From: Knoellia sp. S7-12
GTDB taxonomy: Bacteria; Actinomycetota; Actinomycetes; Actinomycetales; Dermatophilaceae
DNA: 64,000 nucleotides
Reading direction: 5' to 3'
NCBI RefSeq assembly: GCF_040518285.1
Contig: NZ_CP155449.1
Span: 2,666,001 to 2,730,000 of the forward strand
The notes under the pieces were generated by a model. The model made no database searches and was not told where the DNA came from. It was given only the letters and a program-made list of their open reading frames with translations. A program made the position numbers and the translations under genes. Of the stretch, positions 51,751-61,397 are shown piece by piece (positions within the stretch are counted from its first letter, which is position 1; the number at the start of each line of letters is the position of its first letter).

Positions 51751-52200
51751 ATGAGCACCGACCAGATCCAGGACACCATCACCCGCGAGATCGAGATCGA
51801 CGCGCCGCTCGCCCTCGTCTGGGAGCTCGTCTCCCAACCCGGCTGGTGGATCAACGACGGCGCGATCGTCGACAACACCATCGAGGAGAAGGACGGTGCC
51901 TGGCACGTCACCAACTCCACTCACGGCACCTTCCCCCTCCTTCTTGCTGACTCCCGCGAGCCGAGCTACGTCGCATTCCGCTGGGCACCGTGGGACGAGC
52001 GGACCGTCGAGGCGGGCAACACCCTCGTCGAGTTCTTCCTCGCAGGACCCGGCGACGGCCCTGTCACCGTGCGAGTGGTCGAGAGCGGCTTCGCCTCGAT
52101 CGACCTCGCCACCGACAAGGTCGCCGACAACTACCAGGAGAACGAGTCCGGTTGGGAGACCGAGCTGGGTGCCCTCAGGACACACCTCGAGGCCCGATGA
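51751..52200 (+). CDS. SRPBCC family protein (START/Bet v1-like)
   Basis: A 149-residue protein of the Bet v1-like/AHSA1 fold, which binds hydrophobic ligands: ITREIEIDAPLALVWELVSQPGWW at the N-terminus (in part) and ENESGWETELGALRTHLE at the C-terminal helix. The ligand is unknown. GGAGG lies five bases before ATG 51751. It overlaps the ArsR gene by four bases, a common pairing in actinobacteria. Confidence 0.88.
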   Translation: MSTDQIQDTITREIEIDAPLALVWELVSQPGWWINDGAIVDNTIEEKDGAWHVTNSTHGTFPLLLADSREPSYVAFRWAPWDERTVEAGNTLVEFFLAGPGDGPVTVRVVESGFASIDLATDKVADNYQENESGWETELGALRTHLEAR

Positions 52201-52544
52201 GCCGAGCGCCGCAGCTCGAGGACGCTGCGACGAAGGTCTTCGCTGCGCTGGCCGACCCCACCCGTCGCACCGTTCTGGAGGCGTTGGCCCACCGCGAGAT
52301 GGCGACAGCGACGGTGCTTGCGCTAGGACTGACGATCACTCGCCAAGCCGTCCTCAAGCACCTCACCGTGCTGGCGGACGCGGGACTCGTCGAGTCCGTC
52401 CGCATGGGCCGCGAGGTGCGCTTCCGCGTGCGGCCCGAACCCCTGCGGCATACGGCGTCCTGGTTGTCGGCACGCGCAGACTCCTGGGACGACCGGCTGT
52501 CCGCGCTCAAGACCGAGGCGGAGCAGCGAGCAGGGAGAGCTTGA
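52197..52544 (+). CDS. ArsR-family transcriptional regulator
   Basis: A 115-residue winged-helix protein: VFAALADPTRRTVLEALAHREMATATVLALGL, then ITRQAVLKHLTVLADAGLVESVRMGREVRFRV (cited in part). No metal-binding CxC motif is present, so it is not a classical arsenic sensor. ATG 52197 overlaps the SRPBCC stop (ATGA). It probably represses its own operon through the repeats at 51675-51725. Its 3' end overlaps the convergent LysR gene by 38 bases. Confidence 0.9.
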   Translation: MSRAPQLEDAATKVFAALADPTRRTVLEALAHREMATATVLALGLTITRQAVLKHLTVLADAGLVESVRMGREVRFRVRPEPLRHTASWLSARADSWDDRLSALKTEAEQRAGRA

Positions 52545-53418
52545 ATTCGGCGACGAGTTGCTGACCCACCTCCACTGCGAGCTCGCGAAGCCGGAGGGCG
52601 AGCGGTGAGAGCGTGCCGCGTGAGAGCAGGTGCACCACTCGGTCCGGCAGCGCCGGCTCGAGACGGTGGAACGTGAGCGCGGGGTCGTCTCGCTGAAACC
52701 ACACGGAAAGCACCGGCATGACCGCAAGACCCAGACCTGCCCGGACCATCGAGGTGATGCCCTGGTTGTCGGCAGTCCGGAAGACGATGTCCGGCTGGAT
52801 TCCGGAGGCGGCATACGCCGCTTCGACCTCCGCTTGGTCGCAGATCCGTGGCAGTGCCACCATCGGCCGCCCGTCGAGAGCGGCGAGCGTGACCGGGCCT
52901 GCCGCGAGCAGACCGCGAGGCGCGAGGACGACGTGCTCGTCCCTACAGACCTCGACGCGATCGGCATCGGGTGGACCAGGGCTGTCGAGGAACACGAGGT
53001 CGAGCAGATCGAGAGGCGGCTCCTCGGGCTCATCCTCGAAGAGCCGGATGTCCGACTCGGGATGCTCTGACCGCAACCGCTCGACGACGTCGGGGAGGAG
53101 CACGTTGGTGACCGTCTGGAAGGTGCCCACATCGACTCGCCCACCCCCGGCGTGGAAGCGGTCGATGGCGTCGCGCGCGGCCACCTCACCCGCGAGCAGG
53201 GGGCCTGCCTGCGCCAGCACGAGTCGCCCCAAGGGCGTGATCACCGGGCGTCGCGCCCCACCCGGCCGGTCGAAGACGGCGCCGCCGACCCTGCGCTCGA
53301 GGGTGGCGATCTGTTGGCTCAGGGTCGACTGGGTGTATCCGAGTTCGGCGGCGGCTCGGCCGAAGGTTCCGGTGCGAGCAACCGCATCGAGGGCGGAGAG
53401 AAGGCGAAGATCCAACAT
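52507..53418 (-). CDS. LysR-family transcriptional regulator
   Basis: A 303-residue LysR regulator: N-terminal helix-turn-helix LDAVARTGTFGRAAAELGYTQSTLSQQIATLE (in part) and a periplasmic-binding-like effector domain. ATG 53418 is favoured because GATACT ends six bases upstream. It is divergent from the alpha/beta hydrolase gene, which it probably controls from the 82-base gap (an ATCG-TTTTATCGA stretch lies there). Confidence 0.9.
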   Translation of the reverse strand: MLDLRLLSALDAVARTGTFGRAAAELGYTQSTLSQQIATLERRVGGAVFDRPGGARRPVITPLGRLVLAQAGPLLAGEVAARDAIDRFHAGGGRVDVGTFQTVTNVLLPDVVERLRSEHPESDIRLFEDEPEEPPLDLLDLVFLDSPGPPDADRVEVCRDEHVVLAPRGLLAAGPVTLAALDGRPMVALPRICDQAEVEAAYAASGIQPDIVFRTADNQGITSMVRAGLGLAVMPVLSVWFQRDDPALTFHRLEPALPDRVVHLLSRGTLSPLALRLRELAVEVGQQLVAEFKLSLLAAPPRS

Positions 53419-53500
53419 CTCCTCAGTATCGCCACAGACGATCATCAGCATCAAGAACCATCGCTTTTATCGACTCTGATCCCGCTCTACCGTCGATCCC

Positions 53501-54346
53501 ATGAACCCCGAAACGATGATGGCGGTCGGCGACGTCGAGCTCTGCGTCCAGACTGTCGGCGACCCCCGCGACCCGGCCATCCTGCTCATCCACGGCGCCG
53601 CCGCGTCAATGATCTGGTGGGAGGACGAACTCTGCGAACGGCTCGGCGCTGCCGGCCGCTACGTCATCCGCTACGACCAGCGCGACACGGGACGTTCGAC
53701 GAACGACCCAGCCGGACACCCGGCATACGACATGAAGGATCTGGCGGGTGACGCCATCGGAATCCTCGACGTGCTGGGTCTCGAGCGGGCCCATGTGGTG
53801 GGGCGATCCATGTCCGGCGGGACGGCGCTCATCCTCGCCGTCGACCACCCCGACCGCGTCGAGACGGTGACCTTCATGGCGACCACCACCGGCGACCCCA
53901 ACCTGCCGCCGCCGACCCCAGAGTTCATGTCAGCGGCCAACGGGACCGCTCCCGACCCCGCCGACCATGATGCCTGGGTCGACTACATCGTCAGGGTGAT
54001 CCGGACCTACTGGGGTGGCTCTCCGTTCTTCGACGAAGGCCACGTGCGGGCACTCGCCGAACTCGACGCGAGTCGAACCCGCGAGCTCGCCAGCACCGAC
54101 AACCACTTCGCCATCGACACCCCCGGTCCGGTGGGTGGAGGCTTCGGCGACGTGAGCATGCCGGCGCTCGTCGTCCACGGCGACATCGACCCTGTCTTCC
54201 CACTCCCCCATGCCTTCGCGCTTCGCGATGCACTGCCCGCGGCGGAGCTGGTCGTCCTGGAACAGACTGGGCACGAGCTGCCGGTGGAACGATGGGGGGA
54301 GTTTGTTGAAGCCCTCGTGGCACAAACGGGTCGGGCTCGGCGGTGA
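53501..54346 (+). CDS. Alpha/beta fold hydrolase
   Basis: A 281-residue hydrolase with nucleophile elbow GRSMSGG near residue 103, oxyanion motif LIHGAA, acid in VHGDIDPVFP and histidine in TGHELPVE. These are epoxide-hydrolase/esterase-like features; the substrate is unknown. ATG 53501 follows TACCGT by seven bases (leaderless pattern). The stop overlaps the next start by four bases. Confidence 0.88.
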   Translation: MNPETMMAVGDVELCVQTVGDPRDPAILLIHGAAASMIWWEDELCERLGAAGRYVIRYDQRDTGRSTNDPAGHPAYDMKDLAGDAIGILDVLGLERAHVVGRSMSGGTALILAVDHPDRVETVTFMATTTGDPNLPPPTPEFMSAANGTAPDPADHDAWVDYIVRVIRTYWGGSPFFDEGHVRALAELDASRTRELASTDNHFAIDTPGPVGGGFGDVSMPALVVHGDIDPVFPLPHAFALRDALPAAELVVLEQTGHELPVERWGEFVEALVAQTGRARR

Positions 54347-55152
54347 AGGCTGCGATCTGGCTGCCTCTCTTCGACGAGCTGGCCGACCCGCGCGCCGTTG
54401 CGGAGCTCGCCGTCGAGGCGGAGGAGGCCGGGTGGGATGGGTTCTTCGTCTGGGACCAGATCGCTTGGCGCGCACCGGTTGTGGCGGTCGCCGACCCCTG
54501 GGTGAGCCTCGCCGCCGCGGCCACGCTCACCTCGCGGATCGCCCTCGGGCCCATGGTCAGTCCGCTGGCGCGACGTCGCCCCACCAAGGTGGCGAGGGAG
54601 ACGGTCTCGCTCGACCGGCTGAGCAACGGTCGCCTCATCCTCGGAGTGGGCATCGGCAGTGACCGCTTCGCCCAGGAGTACTCGCGCACGGGCGAGCACG
54701 TCGAGGACCGCACTCGCGCCGAGGTGCTCGACGAGAGCGTAGAGATCCTGCGCGCCGCGTGGACGGGGCAGCCCGTCCACCACCACGGCACCCACCACCT
54801 CGTCGACGGCCTCACCTTCGCTCCGACCCCGGTGGGCGGCACGATCCCGATCTGGGTGGCGGGCTTCCCGGGGAACCTTCGTCCCCTGCGCAGGGCGGCC
54901 CGTCACGACGGCTTCTTCCCGGTCAACCTCACGTTCCCGGACCAGCTGGCCGAGGCGGTGGCTCGCGTCGAGAGCCTGCGCGAGGATCCGACTCGACCTT
55001 TCGACGTCGCCATCGACCTGGCGCCCGGCACGGATCCTGCGCCGTGGGTCGCTGCAGGCGCCACCTGGGTTCTCACCGACCTCGACCCGGAGACGCTGCG
55101 GCTCGACGCGGTGCGCGCCCTGGTGCGAGAAGGTCCCTTTCACCCCGCCTAG
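54343..55152 (+). CDS. LLM-class flavin-dependent oxidoreductase
   Basis: A 269-residue luciferase-like TIM-barrel oxidoreductase, FMN- or F420-dependent. Features: VEAEEAGWDGFFVWDQIAW, SRIALGPMVSPLARRRPTKVARET, NGRLILGVGIGSDRF and IPIWVAGFPGN. Cofactor choice cannot be fixed from sequence. GTG 54343 overlaps the hydrolase stop (GTGA), so the two genes are one operon. Its TAG stop is part of the next gene's -10 hexamer. Confidence 0.86.
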   Translation: MKAAIWLPLFDELADPRAVAELAVEAEEAGWDGFFVWDQIAWRAPVVAVADPWVSLAAAATLTSRIALGPMVSPLARRRPTKVARETVSLDRLSNGRLILGVGIGSDRFAQEYSRTGEHVEDRTRAEVLDESVEILRAAWTGQPVHHHGTHHLVDGLTFAPTPVGGTIPIWVAGFPGNLRPLRRAARHDGFFPVNLTFPDQLAEAVARVESLREDPTRPFDVAIDLAPGTDPAPWVAAGATWVLTDLDPETLRLDAVRALVREGPFHPA

Positions 55153-55155
55153 GGT
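55150..55155 (+). promoter_or_regulatory. -10 hexamer TAGGGT for the DUF255 gene
   Basis: TAGGGT ends six bases before ATG 55162, and its first three bases are the TAG stop codon of the LLM oxidoreductase gene. A leaderless promoter at the operon end is inferred. Confidence 0.5.
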
Positions 55156-55161
55156 GAAGTC

Positions 55162-57162
55162 ATGGCCAATCGCCTCGCGCAGTCCACGTCTCCCTACCTC
55201 CTCCAGCACGCCGACAACCCGGTCGACTGGCGGGAGTGGGGCGCTGACGCCTTCGCGGAGGCCCGTCGCCGTGACGTGCCCGTCCTGTTGTCCGTCGGCT
55301 ATGCCGCGTGCCACTGGTGCCACGTCATGGCCCATGAGTCGTTCGAGGACGCCGAGGTTGCGGAGGTGGTCAACGCCAATTTCGTTGCGGTGAAGGTCGA
55401 TCGGGAGGAACGGCCCGACGTCGACGCCGTCTACATGAATGCCACGACTGCGCTCACCGGACACGGGGGTTGGCCGATGACCTGCGTCCTCACGCCCGAC
55501 GGTGACCCGTTCTTTGCGGGCACCTACTTCCCACGCCAGCAGTTCCTCGCGCTGCTCGCGAACGTCACCACGGTGTGGACCGAGCAACGCGCCGACGTGG
55601 TGGCGTCGGGGGCGCACATCGCCGAGCAGCTGCGCGAGATGACCTCGCCGGGTGTGTCGGCCGCGATCACTCCCGAGGCGCTGGCGGGTGCGGTGACGAC
55701 GCTGCGACAGCACTATGACCTGGCCCGCGGCGGCTTCGGTGGAGCACCGAAGTTCCCGCCCTCCATGGTGCTCGCGTTCCTCGTGCGTCACCATGCCCGG
55801 ACCGGTGATGCCGATGCCCTGGCCATGGCGCGACGCACCTGCGAGGCAATGGCCCGCGGAGGCATCTACGACCAGCTCGCAGGCGGCTTCGCCAGGTATG
55901 CCGTGGACGCGGACTGGGTGGTCCCTCACTTCGAGAAGATGCTCTACGACAACACCCAGCTCCTGCGTGTCTACGCCCACCTGTGGCGAGCCACGGGCGA
56001 TCCCTGGGCGCGCCGAATCGCCTGTGAGACAGCCGATTTCATCGTCCGCGACCTCGGCACCGCCGAGGGAGGTTTCGCATCCGCCCTCGACGCCGACACT
56101 GTGGTTGACGGCGCGAGCGTCGAGGGCGCGACCTACGTGTGGACGCCTGCCCAGCTCGTTGAGATCCTCGGAGCCGATGCCGGTGCCCGGGCTGCGGAGC
56201 TCCTGTCCGTGACGGACAACGGCACCTTCGAACACGGCTCATCGACGCTCCAACTGCGCACCGACCCCGACGACTCGGCGTGGTGGGCGCAGACGCGTGC
56301 CCAGTTGCTCTCGGCTCGGATGGCGCGGCCCCAACCTGCTCGCGACGACAAGGTGGTCACCTCGTGGAACGGCCTGGCCATCGCCGGGCTCGCGGACGTC
56401 GGCATCCTCCTCGAGCGACCTGACTACGTCGATGCGGCGGTGCGGTGTGCCGAGTTCGTCGTCGCACGTCACGTCGTCGACGGGCGGCTTCGTCGGGCAT
56501 CGCGCGACAGCGTCGTCGGGGCGGCGGCCGGCGTCGCCGACGACCACGGCAATCTTGCTGAGGGCCTGCTCGCGCTTCACCAGGCGACCGGAGACCCCCG
56601 GTGGCTGGCAGAGGCCGGTTCAATCCTCGACGTCGCGCTCGAGCACTTCCGCGACGCAGACGGGGTGGTTCACGACACCGCTGACGACGCCGAGCAGCTC
56701 TTCACCCGACCTCGGAGCCAAGCCGACAACGCGGAGCCGTCCGGTGTCTCGTCGCTCGCCGGAGCCTGGCTCACGTATGCCGCCCTCACCGGTTCGACCC
56801 ATCACCGCGAGGCGGCGGACACTTCACTGGCGAGCGTTGGTGCCCTCGCCTCACGCGATCCGCGTTTTGCCGGTTGGGCCCTCGCTGTGGCCGAGGCCGC
56901 GGTGACCGGTCCGCTCCAGGTGGCGATCGTCGGAGATGGGCCCGTCGCCGAGGCGATGCTCGCGACCGCCCGGGCCAGCACGTCACCCGGACTCGTCATC
57001 GCCCGCGGCGCCCCAGACTCCCCCGGCCAGCCGCTGCTCGAGGCGAGGCCGCTCGTGGGAGGTGAGTCGACGGCATACGTGTGCCGTGGTTTTGTCTGTG
57101 ACGCGCCGGTGACGGACCTGGACGGTCTGGCGGCGGCGCTGGGGCTCGAGCGTCAGGCCTGA
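55162..57162 (+). CDS. Thioredoxin-domain protein (DUF255, YyaL/SSP411-like)
   Basis: A 666-residue protein. The N-terminal thioredoxin-like domain begins [21 protein letters not shown] and has the CHWC motif near residue 50 ([16 protein letters not shown]). The rest is an (alpha/alpha)6-barrel-like region with [34 protein letters not shown] (in part), similar to N-acylglucosamine epimerase folds. Function is unassigned. Its end overlaps the convergent HxlR gene by ten bases. Confidence 0.92.
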   Translation: MANRLAQSTSPYLLQHADNPVDWREWGADAFAEARRRDVPVLLSVGYAACHWCHVMAHESFEDAEVAEVVNANFVAVKVDREERPDVDAVYMNATTALTGHGGWPMTCVLTPDGDPFFAGTYFPRQQFLALLANVTTVWTEQRADVVASGAHIAEQLREMTSPGVSAAITPEALAGAVTTLRQHYDLARGGFGGAPKFPPSMVLAFLVRHHARTGDADALAMARRTCEAMARGGIYDQLAGGFARYAVDADWVVPHFEKMLYDNTQLLRVYAHLWRATGDPWARRIACETADFIVRDLGTAEGGFASALDADTVVDGASVEGATYVWTPAQLVEILGADAGARAAELLSVTDNGTFEHGSSTLQLRTDPDDSAWWAQTRAQLLSARMARPQPARDDKVVTSWNGLAIAGLADVGILLERPDYVDAAVRCAEFVVARHVVDGRLRRASRDSVVGAAAGVADDHGNLAEGLLALHQATGDPRWLAEAGSILDVALEHFRDADGVVHDTADDAEQLFTRPRSQADNAEPSGVSSLAGAWLTYAALTGSTHHREAADTSLASVGALASRDPRFAGWALAVAEAAVTGPLQVAIVGDGPVAEAMLATARASTSPGLVIARGAPDSPGQPLLEARPLVGGESTAYVCRGFVCDAPVTDLDGLAAALGLERQA

Positions 57163-57581
57163 GTCAGAGGCCGGGCGTCATACTCGGCGCGAGCCGACGC
57201 GATGCTGCCTCGGTGAGCCAAGGACCAGTCGGCCAGGGCCTTGACGAGGTGGGTCAGGCTCGTCCCGGTCGCCGTGAGTCGGTAGTCCACCTGGGCCGGA
57301 ACGGTGGGATAGACGGTCCGAAGGACGAGGCCATCGCGTTCGAGCCGCCGCACGGTGAGCGTGAGCATGCGCTGAGAGATCCCGTCGATCGCGCGCTGCA
57401 GCTCGCGGAAGCGTCTCGGTCCGGACGCGAGCTCGACGACGACGAGAACCGACCATTTGTCCCCCACGCGATCCAGGACGTCGCGGATCCCGCAGTCCGG
57501 GTGCTCATCCAGTCCACAGGGCTCCAACGGGGCGGCCGCCTGCGTGACCTGCAGGGTCACATCGGTGTTCGTCGCTGACAT
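57153..57581 (-). CDS. HxlR-family transcriptional regulator
   Basis: A 142-residue winged-helix protein: [50 protein letters not shown]. Two cysteines precede the first helix, including the conserved CGIRD cysteine that acts as a redox/electrophile sensor in QorR/HypR-type members. ATG 57581 has AAGGAGG seven bases upstream. It is divergent from the NAD(P)H-binding protein gene, the typical target of such a sensor. Confidence 0.9.
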   Translation of the reverse strand: MSATNTDVTLQVTQAAAPLEPCGLDEHPDCGIRDVLDRVGDKWSVLVVVELASGPRRFRELQRAIDGISQRMLTLTVRRLERDGLVLRTVYPTVPAQVDYRLTATGTSLTHLVKALADWSLAHRGSIASARAEYDARPLTQA

Positions 57582-57672
57582 GAAAGTGCCTCCTTGTGGC
57601 GCCCACGGATCGGGCTGAGGATCGGGTCGGTGACCAGAGCGGTTGCCGAAGAGAACCATGTCTGGAGAACTC

Positions 57673-58497
57673 ATGATCCTTGTCACCGGCGCCAGTGGCC
57701 AACTCGCTAGTCGGATCATCACCCACCTGCGCACAGCGGGAGCCGACGTCGTCGAGGGCAGCCGGAGCCCGGCGACCGGTGGACGGGCCATGGACTTCGA
57801 TGCCCCGGCGACCATCGACATGCGCGGCGTCGACACGCTCGTCCTCGTCTCTGCCGGGTATGCCGAGGACGATGTCGTCGTTCGACGGCACTCGGCCGTC
57901 CTCGACGCCGCCCGCCGTGACGGGGTCGGTCACGTGGTCTACACGAGCCTGGTCGGTGCCGGCGACCACCTGGGATTCGCCCTGGCGCACCGCGCCACCG
58001 AGGAGCTCCTGCACCGGAGCGGACTGGGCCGGACAGTGATGCGCAACGGCCTGTATGCCGAGCTCGTGGGCGCGCTGTTGACCTGGGACGGAGGTCTTCT
58101 CGAGTCGCCCTTCGCGCAGGGTCGGGTGGCCGCGCCCACTCGGGACGACCTGGCCAAAGCCACTGCCCGGGTCGCCGTCGATCCGGCGGGCCATGACGCC
58201 GTCACCTATGAGCTGACCGGCCCTGCGTTCACCGTCGCCGAGGTCGCGCACCGCCTCGAGGCACCGGTCCGAGAGCTGCCCCTGGGCAAATATCGTGAAG
58301 GGCTGCTCGCGGCATCCGGACTCCTGCCCTTCCAGGCGCCGATGCTCGCCAGCATCGCCTCGACCATCCGGCACGGCTTCCTGGCCGACCACGGCCCAGA
58401 TCTGGCGGGGCTTCTCGGCCGCGCTCCGGATAGCGGGGTGGAGTCGGCCGTCGAGGCGGCCCTCGCGGCACGCCCGGGCGCGCTCATGCGCTCCTAG
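57673..58497 (+). CDS. NAD(P)H-binding protein, NmrA/QorB-like
   Basis: A 274-residue atypical short-chain dehydrogenase: ILVTGASGQLASRIITHL at the N-terminus and VGHVVYTSLVGAGDHLGFALAH, with AHRATEELLHRSGLGRTVMRNGLYAE, as in QorB quinone reductases. ATG 57673 has GGAG five bases upstream. Control by the divergent HxlR regulator is likely. The last four bases overlap the convergent PhzF gene. Confidence 0.88.
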   Translation: MILVTGASGQLASRIITHLRTAGADVVEGSRSPATGGRAMDFDAPATIDMRGVDTLVLVSAGYAEDDVVVRRHSAVLDAARRDGVGHVVYTSLVGAGDHLGFALAHRATEELLHRSGLGRTVMRNGLYAELVGALLTWDGGLLESPFAQGRVAAPTRDDLAKATARVAVDPAGHDAVTYELTGPAFTVAEVAHRLEAPVRELPLGKYREGLLAASGLLPFQAPMLASIASTIRHGFLADHGPDLAGLLGRAPDSGVESAVEAALAARPGALMRS

Positions 58498-59342
58498 TGA
58501 TCGACGGATCCCTTGATGCGGGTGACGGCATCGCCGGAGACCCAGACCTCGCCGTCGGCGGCCTCGATGTGGACGCGGCCATCACGGCCGATCACCGACC
58601 CCTGTCGCGCAACATAGGTGTCGGGCAGGGCGCCGGTGCCGATCAGCCACTGGGCCAGGGCGGCGTTGGCGCTGCCGGTGACCGGGTCCTCGCCGAAGTT
58701 GCGGCCGTCGGCATAGAAGGCGCGCACCTCGACGTCGGCGCCGAACTCAGCCACGTGGGCGTTGTCCCAGCGGCCGAGAACGGCCACCTTGAGATCGGCG
58801 AAGGCGGCGATGTCGGGCACGACGTCGATCACTGCCTGTGCCGTCCCGAGGTCCACACCCACCCAACCGGGCCCGTTGTCCGCCCAGGCCAGGTCGACGA
58901 TCGCGCACTCATCGACGGCCAGGGCTGTGACGATGCGGGCCCGCAGGTCAGCGTCAACCTCGCCCGAGCGGGTCAGTGGTGGCGCGGCGAACCCGAGTCG
59001 CGGTGATCGACGGACGGTGACGAGCCCGGCGCCACACTCCTGGATGACGGCCTCCCCCTGCGGGGTTCCTCCGGCCTCGAGCCAGGCGTGAGCGCTGCCG
59101 ATGGTCGGGTGGCCCGCAAAGGGCAGCTCGCCGCTGGTGGTCCAGATGCGGACGCGGTAGTCAGCCTTCGGGTCGGTCGGCGCGCTGAGGAACGTCGTCT
59201 CGGAGAGGTTGGTCCAGCGCGCGAAGTCCGCCATCTGCTGGTCGCTCAGTCCGTCGGTGTCGTGGACCACGGCGAGCGGATTGCCGAGCCACGGCACGGC
59301 GCTGAAGACATCGACCTGACGGAAGGGCAGCATGTGCACCAT
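58494..59342 (-). CDS. PhzF family isomerase-like protein
   Basis: A 282-residue PhzF/DapF-fold protein. QVDVFSAVPWLGNPLAVV, the catalytic Glu in NLSETTFL, TSGELPFAGHPTIGSAHAW and a late NFGEDPVTGSANAALAQWL are all family-standard. PhzF isomerases act in phenazine synthesis, but most homologues, and this genome segment, have no phenazine genes. Start is ATG 59342 (or ATG 59333). Confidence 0.88.
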   Translation of the reverse strand: MVHMLPFRQVDVFSAVPWLGNPLAVVHDTDGLSDQQMADFARWTNLSETTFLSAPTDPKADYRVRIWTTSGELPFAGHPTIGSAHAWLEAGGTPQGEAVIQECGAGLVTVRRSPRLGFAAPPLTRSGEVDADLRARIVTALAVDECAIVDLAWADNGPGWVGVDLGTAQAVIDVVPDIAAFADLKVAVLGRWDNAHVAEFGADVEVRAFYADGRNFGEDPVTGSANAALAQWLIGTGALPDTYVARQGSVIGRDGRVHIEAADGEVWVSGDAVTRIKGSVDH

Positions 59343-59363
59343 CCCAGCACAGCTGACTGCCGG

Positions 59364-59927
59364 TCAGTCGCGAGGAACCGTCACCGAGACGACGGCGCCG
59401 TTGGCGATCGGGTCCCACTCGACCTCACGGTGCGAGCGGCCGGCGAGCCGGGCGAGGGCAACCCGCATCGTGTCGCCATGGGTGACCCAGACGACGTGCT
59501 CGTGGTCTGACGTCGTCGCTCGATCGATCGGAGCGGCCAGTCGGCCGTGGACGTCCTCGAGGCTCTCGCCGCCGCCCCACCTCACCTCGCTGATGTGGGT
59601 GCCCTGCGGGGTCGGCTCGGCGGTCAGGTCGCTCGTGAGCCGTCCTTCGAGCTCACCGAGGGACTGCTCGCGCAGGTCGGGGTCGAACACGACCTCGACG
59701 CCGAGGACTGCGGCGATGGCGTCGGCTGTCCGACGGGCGCGCACGAGATCACTCGACACGATGGTGACGGACCCTGTGACTCGCTCGGCGAGGAGCGCCG
59801 CAGCGTCGTGGGCCTGGCTGAGCCCGAGGTCGGTGAGGTCCGGGTGGTGGGCCTGCCCCTGGAGCCGCCCCTCGACGTTCCACGTGGACTGCCCGTGGCG
59901 GACGAGGTGGAGATGGAACGGGGGCAC
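59364..59927 (-). CDS. Histidine phosphatase family protein
   Basis: A 187-residue phosphatase with HLHLVRHGQSTWNVEGRLQGQ at the N-terminus (in part), VFDPDLREQSLGELEGR and VWVTHGDTMRVALARL. It lies divergent to cobQ. In cobalamin synthesis CobC is a histidine phosphatase, so a role there is possible but the family is broad. GTG 59927 follows TAGAGT by six bases. Confidence 0.86.
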   Translation of the reverse strand: MPPFHLHLVRHGQSTWNVEGRLQGQAHHPDLTDLGLSQAHDAAALLAERVTGSVTIVSSDLVRARRTADAIAAVLGVEVVFDPDLREQSLGELEGRLTSDLTAEPTPQGTHISEVRWGGGESLEDVHGRLAAPIDRATTSDHEHVVWVTHGDTMRVALARLAGRSHREVEWDPIANGAVVSVTVPRD

Positions 59928-59933
59928 GCGGCA

Positions 59934-59953
59934 ACTCTAGGGCTGCGTAAACT
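59934..59953. promoter_or_regulatory. Divergent -10 hexamers of phosphatase and cobQ
   Basis: Minus-strand TAGAGT (59939-59934) lies six bases before GTG 59927, and plus-strand TAAACT (59948-59953) lies seven bases before GTG 59961. Both fit leaderless transcripts and their -35 regions would overlap the opposite gene. Confidence 0.5.
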
Positions 59954-59960
59954 CCGCAGG

Positions 59961-61397
59961 GTGTCGGGACTGTTGGTGACGGGGACGAGCTCCGATGCGG
60001 GGAAGTCTCTCGTCGTCACGGCCCTGTGCCGTCTGTGGGCCCGCCAGGGCATCCGGGTCGCGCCGTTCAAGGCGCAGAACATGTCGAACAACTCGATGGT
60101 CTGCCGGGATGGCTCCGAGATCGGCCGCGCTCAGTACCTCCAGGCCCAGGCCGCTCGGGTCGAGCCGACGTCGGTTCACAACCCCGTGCTGCTCAAGCCG
60201 GGGAGTGACCGGCGCGCGTTCGTGGTGGTGCGTGGCAAGCCTGCGGGCCAGCTCGTCGCCGGGGAGTACGCCACGGGTCGACGGCATCTGGCGCAGGCAG
60301 CATTCGAGGCGTTCGAGGAGCTGTCGGCGTCGGTGGACCTCGTCGTGGCGGAGGGTGCGGGATCTCCGGCCGAGGTGAACCTGCGCGCTGGGGACTATGT
60401 CAACCTCGGTCTGGCGCAACGCTTTTCACTTCCTGCTTTGATTGTTGCCGACATCGATCGTGGCGGGGCGCTGGCCGCCTTGTTCGGCACGTGGGGGCTC
60501 GTCGATGACTCCGACCGGGCGCTGTTGCGGTCCTATGTCATCAACAAGTTCCGCGGTGACCCATCGGTGCTCATGCCCGGGCTCGACGTTGTCACCGAAC
60601 GGACGGGTATGCCGTGTGCCGGGGTTCTCCCGTGGCTCGAGGACGTCTGGCTCGACTCCGAGGACGCTCTGTCGATCGGCCGGTGGCGTCCGTCGTCAGA
60701 CACTCGCGGCGATCGGCTCTCGGTCGCTGTCGTGCGCTTCCCGCGGACATCCAACGCCACCGACGTCGACGCCCTGGCCGCCGAGCCGGGTGTCGACGTG
60801 CGGGTGACGACAGACCCCGATGTATGCCGTGAAGCCGACCTTCTCGTCCTGCCGGGCTCACGCGCCACGGTGAGCGACCTGGAGTGGCTGCACGCCACAG
60901 GGTTGGCCGATGTCGTGGCATGGAGGGCCGGGCATGAGCGGCCCGTCCTCGGGATCTGTGGTGGCTACGAGATGCTCGCCGAGTGGATAGACGATCCGGT
61001 TGAGGATGAGCGCGCTGACCGCGTCACCGGGCTGGGCCTGCTCCCCACCACGGTGACCTTCCAGCCCGACAAGGTGTTGGCCCGACCCACCGGTGAGTGG
61101 CGTGGGCACGTGGTCGAGGGCTACGAGATCCACCACGGGGTCGTGTCCGACGACGGAGCCTTCCCCGGCGGCACCGCTTCGGGCACGGTGTGGGGCACGA
61201 TCTGGCACGGCACCCTCGAGTGCGACGACTTCCGTCGGGCCTGGCTCATCGAGGCGGCAGTGTGTGCTGGCTCCGCCTGGCGTCCCGACCCCACCGCGCC
61301 CGGCTTCGCCGATCGACGTGAGGCCATGATCGACGCCCTCGCCGATGCCGTCGACGAGCATCTTGACCACGAAGCACTTCTGGAGCTGACCCGATGA
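59961..61397 (+). CDS. cobQ: Cobyric acid synthase
   Basis: CobQ/CbiP, 478 residues, amidates the cobyrinic acid side chains using glutamine. The N-terminal P-loop-like domain has GLLVTGTSSDAGKSLVV, PFKAQNMSNNSMV and GRAQYLQAQAA; the class I amidotransferase domain has the nucleophile in GICGGYEML near residue 331 and YEIHHG near 389. GTG 59961 is seven bases after TAAACT. The stop overlaps cobF by four bases. Confidence 0.94.
   Translation: MSGLLVTGTSSDAGKSLVVTALCRLWARQGIRVAPFKAQNMSNNSMVCRDGSEIGRAQYLQAQAARVEPTSVHNPVLLKPGSDRRAFVVVRGKPAGQLVAGEYATGRRHLAQAAFEAFEELSASVDLVVAEGAGSPAEVNLRAGDYVNLGLAQRFSLPALIVADIDRGGALAALFGTWGLVDDSDRALLRSYVINKFRGDPSVLMPGLDVVTERTGMPCAGVLPWLEDVWLDSEDALSIGRWRPSSDTRGDRLSVAVVRFPRTSNATDVDALAAEPGVDVRVTTDPDVCREADLLVLPGSRATVSDLEWLHATGLADVVAWRAGHERPVLGICGGYEMLAEWIDDPVEDERADRVTGLGLLPTTVTFQPDKVLARPTGEWRGHVVEGYEIHHGVVSDDGAFPGGTASGTVWGTIWHGTLECDDFRRAWLIEAAVCAGSAWRPDPTAPGFADRREAMIDALADAVDEHLDHEALLELTR

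Noticed and set aside
59940..59960. Cobalamin riboswitch before cobQ
   Set aside because: Only 33 bases separate cobQ from the divergent gene, and a leaderless promoter occupies them; there is no space for the aptamer.
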